Assembly: GCA_016987375.1 (NCBI GenBank)
Contig: PJRA01000508.1
Location: forward strand, 320,728 to 384,727
Length of the DNA: 64,000 nucleotides
Direction of reading: 5' to 3'
DNA from: Brachionus koreanus
Lineage: Eukaryota > Rotifera > Eurotatoria > Ploima > Brachionidae
Positions 11,443 to 22,845 of this stretch are shown here, piece after piece. How positions within the stretch are numbered: the first letter of the stretch is position 1; every line of letters begins with the position of its first letter. The notes beneath the pieces are model-generated. The model did no database searches and was not told the origin of the DNA. It was given only the letters and a program-made list of their open reading frames with translations. Both the position numbers and the translations under genes were made by a program.

Positions 11443-12900
11443 ACAGTTTTTTGTTAAAAAAAAAAGGAATTTTATTTTAGATAGGCTAGATTTTTTGGTT
11501 TGGCTTTTTGAAGATTTTACTTATCAATAAATATTGAGAAATTTGAAAAAAAAATAATTTAATTTTATTAAATTAAAAAAAAATCTTTTTTAATTAGATT
11601 TTCTTTACTAGACCCAAACCATTAATAATTTCAAGTTTTTGCTGTTATAAATACGAGTAAAATCTTTCAAGCAGTTTTTACCATAGCTTGCAATCGATCA
11701 AACTATAAAGCAAAATAAATATTTAAATGTATTAATCGATGGCTAACTAATCTCTTTAGATCCATTTTCAACCTTTTCCAACTTTTTAAACTTCAAAGCT
11801 TAAATTTTGGCTTAGAATCTTTTTTTATCATCACCGATCATCATTTTTCTAAAATTTCTCTTATGATACAAAAAATGATCAAGACATTTAAAATGCGCAA
11901 TTAAATTTCAATGAATTTTTATAAATTAGAATCCCTTTTTAAAAATGTAAAATTAAAGCTTTGAAATCTGACAAATATTCAAAAATCGATGAAATCTAAT
12001 TGCGCATTTAAATTATTTTGATCATTTTTGAAATCATTTAATTAAGGTTTTAACTTAACTTATTCCTTTTTTCCGGATCTACGAGAATCTAGTGGTTCAC
12101 AGTTATAACACTAAATAATAAAGAAAAAACCTTAAAATAACATCTTAATTAATAAATGACCGCTTCTAGTCTAAATGAATAAAAGAATATATAAAATAAT
12201 TTTAATAAGAAAGAATGAAAATTATAAAAAAATAATTAAGTTTTAAATAATAATTAATTCATTTTGAATGTCTAATATTTTACATTGGGTTAAATATCAG
12301 CAACTTGCTAAACGTATTTCACTAAAGACATCGAAGTTCCCTAGAGCTATTGAGAAAATTCCAACACTAATTATTTTTTCCATAACAAACAAATAAATGG
12401 CAGTTAGACAGTTCTTTGAAATTTAAGAAATTAAAATTGTTGATCAATTTTCCAGATGTAGAAACTTCAACCATTTAAATTTTAAAAATTGACAAAACAA
12501 CATTGCAAAATTTCTCTGCCAACTACCCTACAATCAAAATTTTACCAATATGTCATTAGCGTAAACGAGTAAAAATTATGTTAGCATTACAACGACAACT
12601 CAGTGAAGACTTTGCAGTAAATCAAGATCTTTTAATTTTTTATATAATATTAATTTAAAAAATAAACTAAAAAAAAAAATTTACTGATAAAAAAAAAAAC
12701 TTCTCAATATTATGCTCTACACAAGAAACAGATTGATTTAAAAAAATTACAGAACACAATATTAAATAGCAAAACCTTTACGAAAAAAAATTATTTTTTT
12801 TGAATTTTTTTAAACGAACAATAGTCTAATTTAAATAAATTTTTATGTGATTTCATTAATTTACCTATTTAATTAAAATTAAAAGACAAATAAATATGTT
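11443..12900. other. Intergenic, mostly featureless
   Basis: AT-rich spacer downstream of DZIP1. Apart from the imperfect inverted repeat at 11870-12030 I see no gene, RNA or recognised element. Confidence 0.4.
11870..12030. repeat. Imperfect inverted repeat, ~50-bp arms
   Basis: The left arm at 11870-11920 contains AAAAATGATCAAGACATTTA and ATGCGCAATTA. The right arm at 11981-12030 reads the same on the other strand, including TAATTGCGCATTTAAAT and TTGATCATTTTT. Arms are separated by about 60 bp. The structure suggests a small MITE or a hairpin-forming relic; no terminal duplication could be fixed. Confidence 0.6.
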
Positions 12901-12901
12901 C

Positions 12902-13120
12902 AGTGACATGTCACTAATGTCAAGAAAAATTTATTGTTAAAAAGTCAATTTTGAGCTATATTCAAATTTATTGACATGTAATTATATCAAAACATAATTT
13001 TCCGAATTTAGTGACATGTCTTTAAAATAGAGTACTCTATTTTAGTGACACGCTGTTATAGCATGTAAAAGATTCTTTTGTGACATGTCATTAAATATTT
13101 TAGTGACATGTTAAAATGGA
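12902..13120. repeat. Cluster of GTGACATGTCAC-like palindromes
   Basis: Six occurrences of (A/T)TGACATGT or its near variants occur in about 220 bp: 12902-12915 (AGTGACATGTCACT, perfect palindrome), 12971, 13010, 13044 (variant GTGACACG), 13079 and 13102. Between them is a perfect 20-bp palindrome centred on GAGTACTC at 13024-13043. Function unknown. Confidence 0.6.
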
Positions 13121-13220
13121 GATAATACGTTATTAAATTTTAAGATCATTTTTATAACAACAAAAAGATATTGTCATATAAATTTTTATAAAGCTGATTT
13201 AAATTAAAGAAAAAAAAATG

Positions 13221-13292
13221 TAGCAGCGAATGGTTTCGATCCACCGACCTCTGAGTTATGAGCCCAGCACGCTTCCACTGCGCCACGCTGCT
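13221..13292 (-). tRNA. Initiator tRNA-Met (CAT)
   Basis: This 72-nt cloverleaf on the minus strand starts AGCAGCGTGG and has anticodon CAT in loop CTCATAA. The A-U pair closing the acceptor stem (position 1 A, 72 U) and the TC-arm with GATCGAAACC are typical of eukaryotic initiator tRNA. No CCA is encoded and a T-run follows the 3' end, as expected for Pol III termination. It is identical to the copies at 44278 and 56974. Confidence 0.97.
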
Positions 13293-13490
13293 TCTCTTTT
13301 TAGCTTGATATTTATAAAAACTTTATTATTTTTACTTTCATAATACATTTTTTCTAATTTAAGAAAACAATAAAAAAAGTGAAATTAATCGCACAAAATT
13401 GAAAATTAAAATTTTTATTTAAATTTACATGTTTTGAATAATATATTTATGTGAAAATTCAACAAAAATTTAAAAATTAAACAAGAATAT

Positions 13491-15620
13491 TTATGATATA
13501 GTATTAAAAGAACTATCTGCATAAGTTCCCATATAAGCATTCCAAGATTGATTTAGCGAAAATTTTAAATTACTAATATGTACCTCATTACTATTATCAT
13601 ATTTAAGCTTTTTATCAATTAGGTTCCTGTAAATTTTTGAGTCTATCTTCTGAATTTTACTTATTGAACGGCTTAAATTATTTTTAAAAATCTTCATATC
13701 TGTAATGATTTTGATATAATCTCCATTTTCCGGGTCTCTAACATTTGCGCCTCTTGTTACAATAGTTATTAGATCTAAATCATCTTTGTTAGAAAAATGT
13801 CCTATTGCACCAGTATTTCTTTCCATTGGTTCCATTACTAAACACAGCTCTATATTCTTTTGTCGTAAGGTTAAGTTAAACATTTTCTCCACAGGCTCTG
13901 ATTTAAAAACTAAAATTGGATTTTCTTGGCAACTACGGTCTACAATAAAACCGTAACTGGACAAATATTTAAAATTTTTATCACTTCCACATTTAGGCTC
14001 TAATGCACGAAAACTAACATTTTTAACAACCAAACTTTGACATTTTTCGAATTCATCTTTGTTTCTTTTTCCTCTATTTGGACTGTTGTCAATAGGCTGT
14101 TGAGGTTCAATACCATGGTAAACTTGCTGCATTGAATCAGCAAATTCCTCAACTCCTTGTACTCTAAAGAAAAATAAATCTCTAAAGTCGCTTTTGGTCT
14201 GAATAGTTAATGGAGAAACCATCTGCATTCGTCCAGTATTCATTTTCCACAAAATGGAACCATCAACCCCACTTAATATGACAACTGAGGAATTAAGATA
14301 ATAATCAAAAGTTCCTAAATTTTGTATCAACATAAAATCTAAAATATCATCATCATCAAAATAGCCAGGTGATGGTGTAGTATAAGTCTCGTGGCATTCA
14401 AATTTTGTCATCCATAACCTATTGAAACTTAGTCCATCAAGCATAACTACTTCGCCATCAAATGATAGTATTAAAATGTCTTTTGTACCATCATTAGTAA
14501 CATCAACCAAAACTGGCGGTACCATTACTCCTTTAGACATGCTTTTGTAAATACTGTAAAGTCCATTAATATTGGAAACTTGAGAAAATTTTTCGAGATG
14601 TTGATTCAATTCCAAATGAGAACTATTTCCCATGATGTAATTATAAAAATTTGATAAAGATTGAGCATATAGATTGCCAGGCACTGTTTCACCGCCTGTT
14701 CCAAATAAGAGATAATGGTCATTATTGATAGAATGAAGAACAGGTGACATGTATGTTTCTTTGTTTTCAGGGAGAATTAAATCTTTACCTATTTGTTTTC
14801 CTGTTTTTCCTGAAAAAAGAATTATTCTGCCTGACTCTCGCTCATGTACATTAGATGGAATCATTGGATTTCCACCAGTGGAGATTAAAAACTCTTTTAC
14901 TCCGTCCTGGTCGTAGTCGAATGGCAAAATTACTGGATTATATATATTCCAGTTATCGTTTAAGCTTAGCTCAAAAGATTGGTCCCAGAATACGCTACCG
15001 TTGTGAGGATTGAAACCAATTAAAGTATGCTTGCGACCAGAGCCAATACAATCTAAACGTCCATCCAAGTCTAAATCAATCAAACAGTTAATTTCGAATA
15101 TTTCTGATTTTGTGCTGATGTTCCATAAATTCTTTCCATCCAAACCCCTTAATGCCATTAAGAGACCTTCGTTTTGTTTAGTATTGTTTCCAATTCGGTT
15201 TATTTCCTCAATTCCAGCTAAGCCAAAAATCAAATCATCTAAGCCATCACCGTCAATGTCGTATACACGAATGCACGACTCTGTGCCATATGAGTCTAGT
15301 GAAAAAGACCATTCATTTTTATCCTTGAAGATTATTTTGTTCTCAATAAATTTCTTTATTGAGCTTAATGATGTTTTTTCGATGCCAAAAATGAAATAAA
15401 TAAAGAAAATAAATATAATAAAAAGTAAAAAATAGAGGGTTTTTATTAATTTGTGATGTAAAACTTTGCGTTTTTTTAAACTTTGATTTAAAAGAATCGA
15501 CCTAATCGTTTGATCATCTGAATCTGATATTTCTGCTAGTCTAGTATTTGATTTTCTTTCTTTTAGAGAAAAATCTTCATCCAATGTTTGGCTTAAACGT
15601 TCATATTTTGACCACCTTTA
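13491..15620 (-). CDS. FAM234-like (ITFG3-like) FG-GAP membrane protein, 5' exon missing
   Basis: One long exon encodes about 709 aa in frame; its first family-like residues begin with SKYERLSQTLDEDFSLKE. There is no in-frame ATG between the upstream stop and the transmembrane segment. A splice-acceptor-like TTTAAAG lies just before, so the start codon must be in an upstream exon (above 15621) that I could not place. The layout fits FAM234/ITFG proteins: a Ser/Lys-rich cytoplasmic tail, one transmembrane helix (TLYFLLFIIFIFFIYFIFGI), then a large outer domain of FG-GAP-like, calcium-loop-rich repeats (DIDGDGLDDLIFG, DLDGRLDCIGSG, DYDQDGVKEFLIS, TNDGTKDILIL, FDDDDILDFML). The role is probably a type II surface or ER membrane beta-propeller. 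Human FAM234A/B functions are poorly defined. Confidence 0.75.
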
Positions 15621-17101
15621 AATATTCAAAATTAGAAACAGATTTTATTTATAATCAAAATTTATAAATTTACATTATTCTCTTCTACTTTTTAAATGAT
15701 TAAGCGTTCAAAATTTAATAATTTGTATGGCATCAGGTGTTTGAGTTACCATAATTAAAAATTGGGCGATAATATTTTTTTTTTATCAAAATCTAAATAA
15801 TCAAATATTTGAAAAAATTAAACGTGAATTTTAAAGCAATTTAAAAAATAAAAATTCTTTATTTAGAAATTATACTTATATTTTAATCTAAATGAATTAA
15901 ATATTTTAAATTCATAGCAGATATGACAGCAAACTGTGAAAAATAATTTACTTAAAATTCGGATTGATTTTTAAAAAATGAGTGGTGTTTATATTTTAAT
16001 CTATTGCTTTTTAATATATAAATTGAAAATTATTGTAATGAATATTTTAATTTTTATTTTTGTTTTTGATTTAAAATCATCTAACAGATGTAACAAATTA
16101 CTGTAAAATATTAAAATTTACCTTGAAATTTATTTCCTAATGCTACATTTAAATAACACTAAAAACAGTTATTATAAAGCATCAAATTCATTTTTAATGA
16201 AAAGAATTTACGATGAAAAATTTTTTTGTTTAGGACCATCTTAAAAATTGGAGGAAAATATACCATTTTAATACTGTTTTACTGTTTTCCATGTGCCTTA
16301 TGTATAATGATAAAAAAACAAAAAAAGTTTAAGTTAATGAAATACAAACAAAAAATATTCTAATATATAAATCAATAAATGTTTTATCATTATGACAATT
16401 TTATGAGAATTATTAAAAAAATGAATGATTACCTAAATATATTAATGTTTTTTTACCATTTAAAAATAATTTTATTTAAATAAAATAAATAAAGTGTTAA
16501 TAAGCCCACAATGATAAGGGAAAATTGCTCTAAAATTTAAAATTTAATAATGAAAAAATTTCTATTTCTAAAAGATGAGACTATTCGAAATTTGAAAATC
16601 TATCTTGCATTAATTTAATATTGCCAATTTCTGTATAATAATCAAAGATTTGTTTTTATGATTTTTATTTTATTTAAATCTTCAGCAAACAATATATTCA
16701 ATAGGTTTTTTCTTATTGCTTAGATATTTGAAGAAAAATCACTTATGAGAAGATACAAGAAAAATTTAGTTTTTAAAATGTTATCACAAAAAGAAAAAAA
16801 TTAATTCCTTTTTTGATACAAAAAAACAGTATCTTTTAAAACAAATTTATATCTTTAAAAAAATATTTCAAGATTACTTTTATTCGTAAATAAAAATTGC
16901 AAAACTAACCTTTAAAAAAGCTAAGACAAAAATATTTTAAAATCTAAATCTTGGCAAATGCAAAATTTAGAGATCATTTAGCGAAAAAAATGTGTTTAAT
17001 TTTCAAAGAAAATATTATTTGAAGCTATCTTTTTTGTTATAGAATTTAATAAACAAATAAAATTTTTTTATGAATAAATAATTTTCAAAAATTTTTTTTA
17101 G
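15621..17101. other. Divergent spacer between FAM234-like and ESF1
   Basis: AT-rich, with no long frame. It should contain the missing first exon(s) of the FAM234-like gene and possibly an upstream exon of ESF1, whose ATG is immediately preceded by TTTTTTTTAG. Neither exon could be located with confidence. Confidence 0.4.
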
Positions 17102-18910
17102 ATGGATGAAATAGCCAAAGACGAACGGTTTAAGCATATAATAAAAGATAGCCGTTTTCGGATAATGCCGAAAAATGAGCGTAAATTTAAAATCGATCGT
17201 AGATTCAAAAACATGTTCGAGGACAAGAAATTCAAGCTCAAATACACCGTAGACAAGCGTGGCCGACCGATTAATTTAACCACTGATGATAATTTGAAGA
17301 AGTTCTATCAATTATCTTCAGAAAGTGAAAATGAAGATGAAGAAGACAAAAAAGAGACAGACACGTCTGTGAAAAAAGAGCAATCAGATGAACAGAGCGA
17401 ATCAGAAACAGAAACCGAATCGGAATCAGAATCAGAGACTGCTGAATCTTCTGAGAGTGAACAAGAAACTGAGCCCATTCCCTGGAATGAACTAGACGCT
17501 GATACACAAAGAGGAAATGAAGTTACTAAACGTTTGGCCTTGTGCAATATGGACTGGGACCGAATTAAAGCTGTAGATATTTTTGTACTGCTTAACTCTT
17601 TTAAGCCAGCTCAAGGCGTGATTAAATCGGTAAAAGTTTATATATCACAGTATGGTAAAGAAAGAATGGAATATGAAAAAATGCATGGACCAGCTGAGCT
17701 TACTGAAATTGATGTTCAACAAGAAGAAGAAGAAGAATCTGACTCAGATATCAATGACGATGAAGATGAAGGTCGTAAGTTTGACCGTAGAAAACTCCGT
17801 ATTTATCAATTTAACCGTTTACGATATTTTTACGCCGTGGTTGAGTGCGATTCAGCTGAAACAGCTGATAAAATTTACTCTGAATGTGACGGACTGGAAT
17901 ATGAGTCAAGCTCTACAAGACTTGATCTTCGATTTATTCCAGATGACACAGAATTCGAAGACGCTGATTTGAAAGACTCGTGCTGTGATGCCCCAGATCC
18001 TATAACTTTCAAACCAAATTTGTTTGTTACAACTGCACTTAATCAAACCAAAGTTGAATGCACCTGGGATGAAACCCCAAAAGATAGATTGGCCATAACA
18101 ATGAGAAAATATACTGAAGAAGATTTGAAAAATTCTGATTTTAAACTCTTATTAGCTACTAGTTCCGAAGAGGAAAGTGGATCCGATAATGATGAAAAAG
18201 AAGAGGAAAAACCAGAAGAAAAATGCGATCAAAATTTAGATGAGAAAGATGTGGAAGAAGATCGTATCCGGAAATATAGAGAATTGTTGTTAGGTGCTGA
18301 TAATAAATCGAAAAAAAATCGCGACTGTGATTTGGAATTTTCGTGGGATGGCGGAATTGAAGATGATGGGTTCAATGATTTGTTTAAAGAAAAAAAAACA
18401 AATAAAAAAAATAAAAAATTTGATATGAAAAATAAAACTGAATTGACTGAAGATGAAAAGAACGAACAGGCTAGATTAAGTTTATTAACCATGGATAACG
18501 AAGATCAGAAATCACATTTTAATCTGGATGATTTGTTATTAGATAAAAAACAAAAAAGAAATAAAAGAAAATCAAAAAATGAAAATGATGAGAAAAAAGA
18601 AGACAATTTTGAAGTCAATCTCAAAGACCCACGTTTTGAAGCTATTTTTACCGATCACAGATTTAATATTGATCCATCAGATCAAATGTTCAAAAAAACA
18701 AAAGCAATGGAAAATATTTTGAATGAAAAAGTCAAGCGCATTAACGAAGGTCAATTGACCGAAAAGCAAACAGAAGATGATTCAGAAATTGAAAAGAATG
18801 GCTCCAATAATCTTTCTCTACTGGTCAAATCAATTAAAAGCAAAAATGAAACTTTAAAAAGAAAAAAAGATGACTTGAAATTTAAAAAAAATAAAAAAAT
18901 TAATGTTTAA
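17102..18910 (+). CDS. ESF1: Pre-rRNA processing protein ESF1
   Basis: A 602-aa single exon (human ESF1 851 aa). ESF1 is a nucleolar protein of the small-subunit processome needed for 18S rRNA maturation. The N terminus carries the family repeat: RFKHIIKDSRFRIMPK, FKIDRRFKNMF, then DKKFKLKYTVDKRGRPI. An acidic Ser/Glu tract follows (about 75-125), then a divergent RRM-like region (LRIYQFNRLRYFYAVVEC ... STRLDLRFIPDDTEFED). Near the C terminus lies the NUC153 motif, DPRFEAIFTDHRFNIDPSD. Lys-rich low-complexity segments are interspersed. The ATG at 17102 is preceded directly by AG after an eight-T run, an exact splice-acceptor pattern, so the transcript may be spliced to an upstream exon or trans-spliced. 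The identification is secure. Confidence 0.95.
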   Translation: MDEIAKDERFKHIIKDSRFRIMPKNERKFKIDRRFKNMFEDKKFKLKYTVDKRGRPINLTTDDNLKKFYQLSSESENEDEEDKKETDTSVKKEQSDEQSESETETESESESETAESSESEQETEPIPWNELDADTQRGNEVTKRLALCNMDWDRIKAVDIFVLLNSFKPAQGVIKSVKVYISQYGKERMEYEKMHGPAELTEIDVQQEEEEESDSDINDDEDEGRKFDRRKLRIYQFNRLRYFYAVVECDSAETADKIYSECDGLEYESSSTRLDLRFIPDDTEFEDADLKDSCCDAPDPITFKPNLFVTTALNQTKVECTWDETPKDRLAITMRKYTEEDLKNSDFKLLLATSSEEESGSDNDEKEEEKPEEKCDQNLDEKDVEEDRIRKYRELLLGADNKSKKNRDCDLEFSWDGGIEDDGFNDLFKEKKTNKKNKKFDMKNKTELTEDEKNEQARLSLLTMDNEDQKSHFNLDDLLLDKKQKRNKRKSKNENDEKKEDNFEVNLKDPRFEAIFTDHRFNIDPSDQMFKKTKAMENILNEKVKRINEGQLTEKQTEDDSEIEKNGSNNLSLLVKSIKSKNETLKRKKDDLKFKKNKKINV

Positions 18911-20083
18911 AAAATTTTATAACTTATTTTGATTAGAAAAAGCTAAATATTTTAGTTTTTAAAAACTTGGAAAAAAGATTAAGATTTTTTGAAGCATTAA
19001 ATTTTATGCTTTTCAATTTAAAGCATTGTAAAAACTTTAAAAACTTCTTAAAATTTTAGTTTGTTCTATTCTAAAATCTATTTTAATAATATAATATTAC
19101 TGATCATAATTGCTACTCTATCGCGTTATGAATGGTTTTATCAATACATTAAACAATATTCTAGTATATCACAAATTTTTTCAAATGTTTTAAAATTTTT
19201 GATTTTTTTGGATTAAACACTCCCATTAAATTTTTTCATATTGCTATGATCATAGCAAAAATTATTAAAATTAAAATAAAAAAAAAAACGTTTTTTTTAA
19301 ATAATTAAAATCAAATGAAATAAGTTTTAATTTTAAAAAGTCTTTTGAGCAAAAATAATAAGATCAATAAAATCATTTCGTTTCCTTCTTTCTTTTAATC
19401 TTTAAATCCTATCTATTAAATTTAGTCTTTAGCAAACTTAAGAACTTTTTTTAAGATTCCGGATTTCCTGTTAAGATTTTAACCAAGGATTCTGTTTTCT
19501 CTTAAATTTTAAGTATTATTTATTTTCTTATTTTACTTTTCACTTAAAATAACCCATTAAAATTGATCCAAGATTTCTAAACTTTTAATTTTGTTTTTCA
19601 TTCAGCAGAGTAAATTCACTTTAAGGATTCTTGTCCCTAATATGTGTGATTGTTTATGAATATTGACCATAACAGGATAAATATTGAGCCTCTCGAGCTT
19701 TTTTATTAGAAAATCAAAAAAGTTCTGTCGTAGAAAGATAAAAAATTTAAGTAAGGTACAAAGTCATTAAGTCAGAGAAAGAATATTTTTTTAAAAAATT
19801 TTCAAATTTTTTCTTTCTGGATCTTTTAATATAATAAAAATACTATCTATTAAATTTAATTTTATTAGAAAAATCAATAATAATAATAATAATAATGATA
19901 AATAAATATAATAAATTAGCTTCAAATGACTAGTTTGTTTGATAATTAAATATTAATTGACTTAACTTGTTATAGTTGACTATTGACCATATGCTGAATA
20001 TCTAAAATATAAAAATTTTAAATATTTAATTTAAAATTATGACATCTACACATAAATAAACAATTAAAACATTTAAAAAAATA
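18911..20083. other. Convergent intergenic spacer
   Basis: Lies between the 3' ends of ESF1 (+) and the MBD gene (-). AT-rich with no frame. It contains a short (AAT)n microsatellite at about 19878-19896; nothing else recognised. Confidence 0.5.
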
Positions 20084-21539
20084 CTAAAAACATTTAGATA
20101 ATAAATTATGAACATCAAATGAACATGATATTTTAACATTCAACATTGACTTGAAAGTACCATTAAAATCATGGTCGTAATTTATGCTGTTTGCTTCAGC
20201 AATAACGCCATTTGAAATTGAGTTAGATTCTGAATATTTATCCTTAAAAAAAATAAAAATCAGTGAAAAAATATGTTTTATTTTATATAAATTTTTTTAC
20301 CATGCTCAACGAATTTAAATGTTCGAATCCAAAATTTTTCTCATCAAATAGCAAATCATTTGAGCCAAAATGAATTTGATCTCTATCCGAGTCGTGATTC
20401 AGTACAAAATTAGGCATGGATATTGATTCAGCTAGTTGTTGAGATAAACATGATTCCGGTATTTGAGTATTAACAACATGATCATTTTGAGGAATCGCAC
20501 TATTTATCGATTGATTTTCAGGTTTTGGATCTGGTTTTGATTTTTTTGCAGTTGGTTTTCTTTCAGTAGAAGTTCGCTTAGAATTTTGATTTACTTCATC
20601 CAAGACTTTGACTAAATTTTTTTGTTTTTTAATACTATGGCAAATATGCTTACAAGAGCAAGAATTTTTAGATAATTTTTTCGAGTTAACACTTTCGATT
20701 GACGGACTAAAATTAAAAGTGTCATAAATATTCAAAGGACATTCAAGACCACATTTGCAAGTCTGGTCGCTGAGTAAATAATTTTTAATATCTTGATGAG
20801 ACTTGAATCGAAATCCAGTTGGGCTTAAATAACTAATAGTTTTTTCAGCTTCTAGTATTCTACTCCAACCTTGGGGCACTTCAATGATTTTTTTTGATTT
20901 AGTTTTACAGCTTTTTGATTTTAGTTTTTTTTGTTTAGACTGAGACTTGGCGCTATCACTATCATATAATTCATTTGAATCATTGAAGTCATTTGAAAAG
21001 CTGTCTTGCGAAAAGTTCTTTGATAATTCAGATTCATTTTGAGATACATTGTTTAATTTTAAACCCGATTTTTGTTCTGAAATATTAGTTGATTTTAAAT
21101 TTTGATTTAAACTTTCAAGCTCTTTGGTTTTTTCTTTTATATTTCGAAGTATTTCGGATACTAGTTGAGAAGTTCTCTCTTCATCTATCTCAGATGTGGC
21201 TTGTGATGACTTTTTCTTTTGAGATTTTTTCTGTGACTTATTTGAAATCTCATGTTGATCAAGTGAATGTTTGAAGGTAGTATTGACGGAAGAAGGAGCT
21301 GGCGATGAAGAAGAATTGGACGAAGGGGACATAATTTCTTGATTATGTAATGATTTAGAGACGTTTTGATTTATGACATGGACTTGCTGTTGTTGATCTG
21401 ATTTAGAATAATTATAGTACAATATGTCTTTTATCATTACGGGACTCTGGTGCATATTTAAATTCTGACTAAGCTGAAAGTTAAGGGTATTGTGGGATAA
21501 ATCAGTCAGAGTTAAATCTTGATCCTGATTTTCTAACAT
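20084..21539 (-). CDS. Methyl-CpG-binding-domain protein, MBD5/6 type
   Basis: Exon 1 runs 21539-20301 and a likely exon 2 runs 20242-20084, joined after ATG by a 58-bp GT-AG intron, giving 465 aa. If unspliced, translation would stop within the intron. Residues about 220-282 match the MBD of MBD5/MBD6: VPQGWSRIL, YLSPTGFRF, then IKNYLLSDQTCKCGLECPL and FNF. The CKCGLECPL box is particular to this subgroup. MBD5/6 MBDs do not bind methyl-CpG detectably and instead recruit the BAP1/ASXL PR-DUB deubiquitinase. The rest is Ser/Lys/Gln/Asn-rich and probably disordered, with Lys-rich stretches (residues 101-111, 200-218) that could be nuclear signals. It is likely a nuclear chromatin cofactor. The MBD call is strong; the second exon is inferred. 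Confidence 0.85.
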
Positions 21540-21959
21540 TTTTTTTCAAATGAAAAAAAAATTTCAACTAGAATAATTAAGACCGACATTTTGAAATTCA
21601 TGTCGCATAATTGTCAAATGCCTCTACTGGGAAATATAGTCATAAGCGGAAATAATTTTTGAAAAGCAAAATTTACTTAACATTTGTTTTTATTTTTTAA
21701 TTTTAAATATATAAACGAAAATTTACTATATAATTTAACTATAAAAATTTTCAAAAAAATAGAAATAATTAAAGTTGAATGTTTGTGTAATTAATTTATT
21801 TTAGTATACATTTTTTTTCATTATTCAGTTATTTTAGAGTAAAGGCTCAATACTTTTGATTTCAACACAATTCGATCTTTTGTCTCTCTCCTCATGTCAT
21901 TCTCATTTCAATGAGCTCTTTAGTAATTGTTGACCTCAATATTACTGCAAATCTTTCTA
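21540..21959. other. Upstream region of MBD gene
   Basis: AT-rich; from about 21840 onward it becomes less AT-rich and may be the decayed 3' end of the LINE fragment that follows. No gene seen. Confidence 0.4.
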
Positions 21960-22330
21960 CTTTACATCGCCCTCGTAATGTCCTACGAAAGGCTTTTTTT
22001 GTAGCTTTTTTCTTTCATTCATAGTACATGTGCAAGGTATCGCAGTATTTTGTTTTTAATGCATTGAATTAATAGCTCTGAATTTCTTCTTTTACTAAGA
22101 TCTACATTCAAGAATGTCTCAGGCCAGTGTTTCTCCAAAATCCTCCGAAGACGTGCAGTGTGAAAGTTGTACAGACTTTTCCCGTCAGATTCACCCAACA
22201 TTCACTTCCGTACATCTGTGTTGCTTTTACTACAGAATTGTACAGTTTGAGTTTTGCTTCCTTGCTTTAACTTGTTAATTTCCATTTTGGTCGGAGTCTA
22301 GCAAAGGTAATATTTGCTTAAGCAAGTCTT
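21960..22330 (-). pseudogene. LINE reverse transcriptase C-terminal remnant
   Basis: Minus-strand translation gives KLKLYNSVVKATQMYGSECW, then, after a frame change, FHTARLRRILEKHWPETF with LLIQCIKNKILRYLAHVL and a stop. The pair (LYNSCV...LYGSECW; LRRIL...WPDTISN) is diagnostic for the RT C-terminal region of RTE/CR1-like non-LTR elements. Frameshifts and stops show decay. The YADD-side portion of apparently the same kind of element lies at 22846-22930, beyond the inserted IF1 segment. Confidence 0.8.
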
Positions 22331-22333
22331 TTC

Positions 22334-22558
22334 TTAACACTAGAAGCACCAAACGAGTCAAAATGACTCGTTTAAAAAAATTTTAAATCCTATTATCATT
22401 TGAATAGATTTTTCAAATGAATATATCTCTTTTGATTTAAATAAATTTTAAAATTATCTTTAAAAAATTATATTACTTTATTTAATTATTATAGTTTTTT
22501 TATAAAATATTTTTGAATTAAAAAAACGTGAAAAATTGCTTGGTGCTTCTAGTGTTAA
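22334..22558. mobile_element. piggyBac-type MITE with TTAA target duplication
   Basis: The element body 22338-22554 (217 bp) is flanked by TTAA on both sides. The left end reads CACTAGAAGCACCAA and the right end TTGGTGCTTCTAGTG (with a C near the inside), an inverted repeat. Just inside the left end is the hairpin CGAGTCAAAATGACTCG, of the GTCAAAATGAC kind common at piggyBac termini. There is no transposase, so it is a non-autonomous deletion derivative. Confidence 0.85.
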
Positions 22559-22589
22559 TGTTTTTTTGTTCTCCCATTATTGTACTGAT

Positions 22590-22845
22590 GGAGCTTTTGG
22601 CGCTAAGGAGCACTTAAATGAAGAAATTTATTTTAGAAAACAAGATGAATTAAAATTTCATCAATTAAAAGAGAAAATGGAAACCCAAAAAAAGAAAAAA
22701 GAAAAAATTGAATCAAAAAACTAATTTTTACCGACCTCATATTTTTAAATTAATTTAGATTGTAAAATTCTTGTAAAATAAAATTTAAAATTTAGAATAT
22801 TTCACCATATTGTTCAGATTGAAGATTTGGTCTTAAAATACTTTA
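22590..22845 (+). pseudogene. 5'-truncated duplicate of the IF1 gene
   Basis: This is nearly identical to 28622-28877 (offset 6032) and begins abruptly inside the IF1 coding sequence at the codons for GAFGAKEH. The frame to the stop (22722-22724) remains open, but the upstream sequence is the MITE end and unrelated DNA with no in-frame ATG. The 20 N-terminal residues of the intact gene are missing. It is therefore a non-coding fragment created by duplication. Confidence 0.85.

Noticed and set aside
17271..17547. Minus-strand and overlapping frames opposite ESF1
   Set aside because: They are shadows produced by the acidic Ser/Glu-rich tract of ESF1.
22019..22201. 60-codon minus-strand frame as an independent gene
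   Set aside because: It is a fragment of a non-LTR reverse transcriptase C terminus.
22536..22724. 62-codon frame as a functional IF1 variant
   Set aside because: It has no in-frame ATG before the conserved part and its 5' half is MITE and unrelated DNA.
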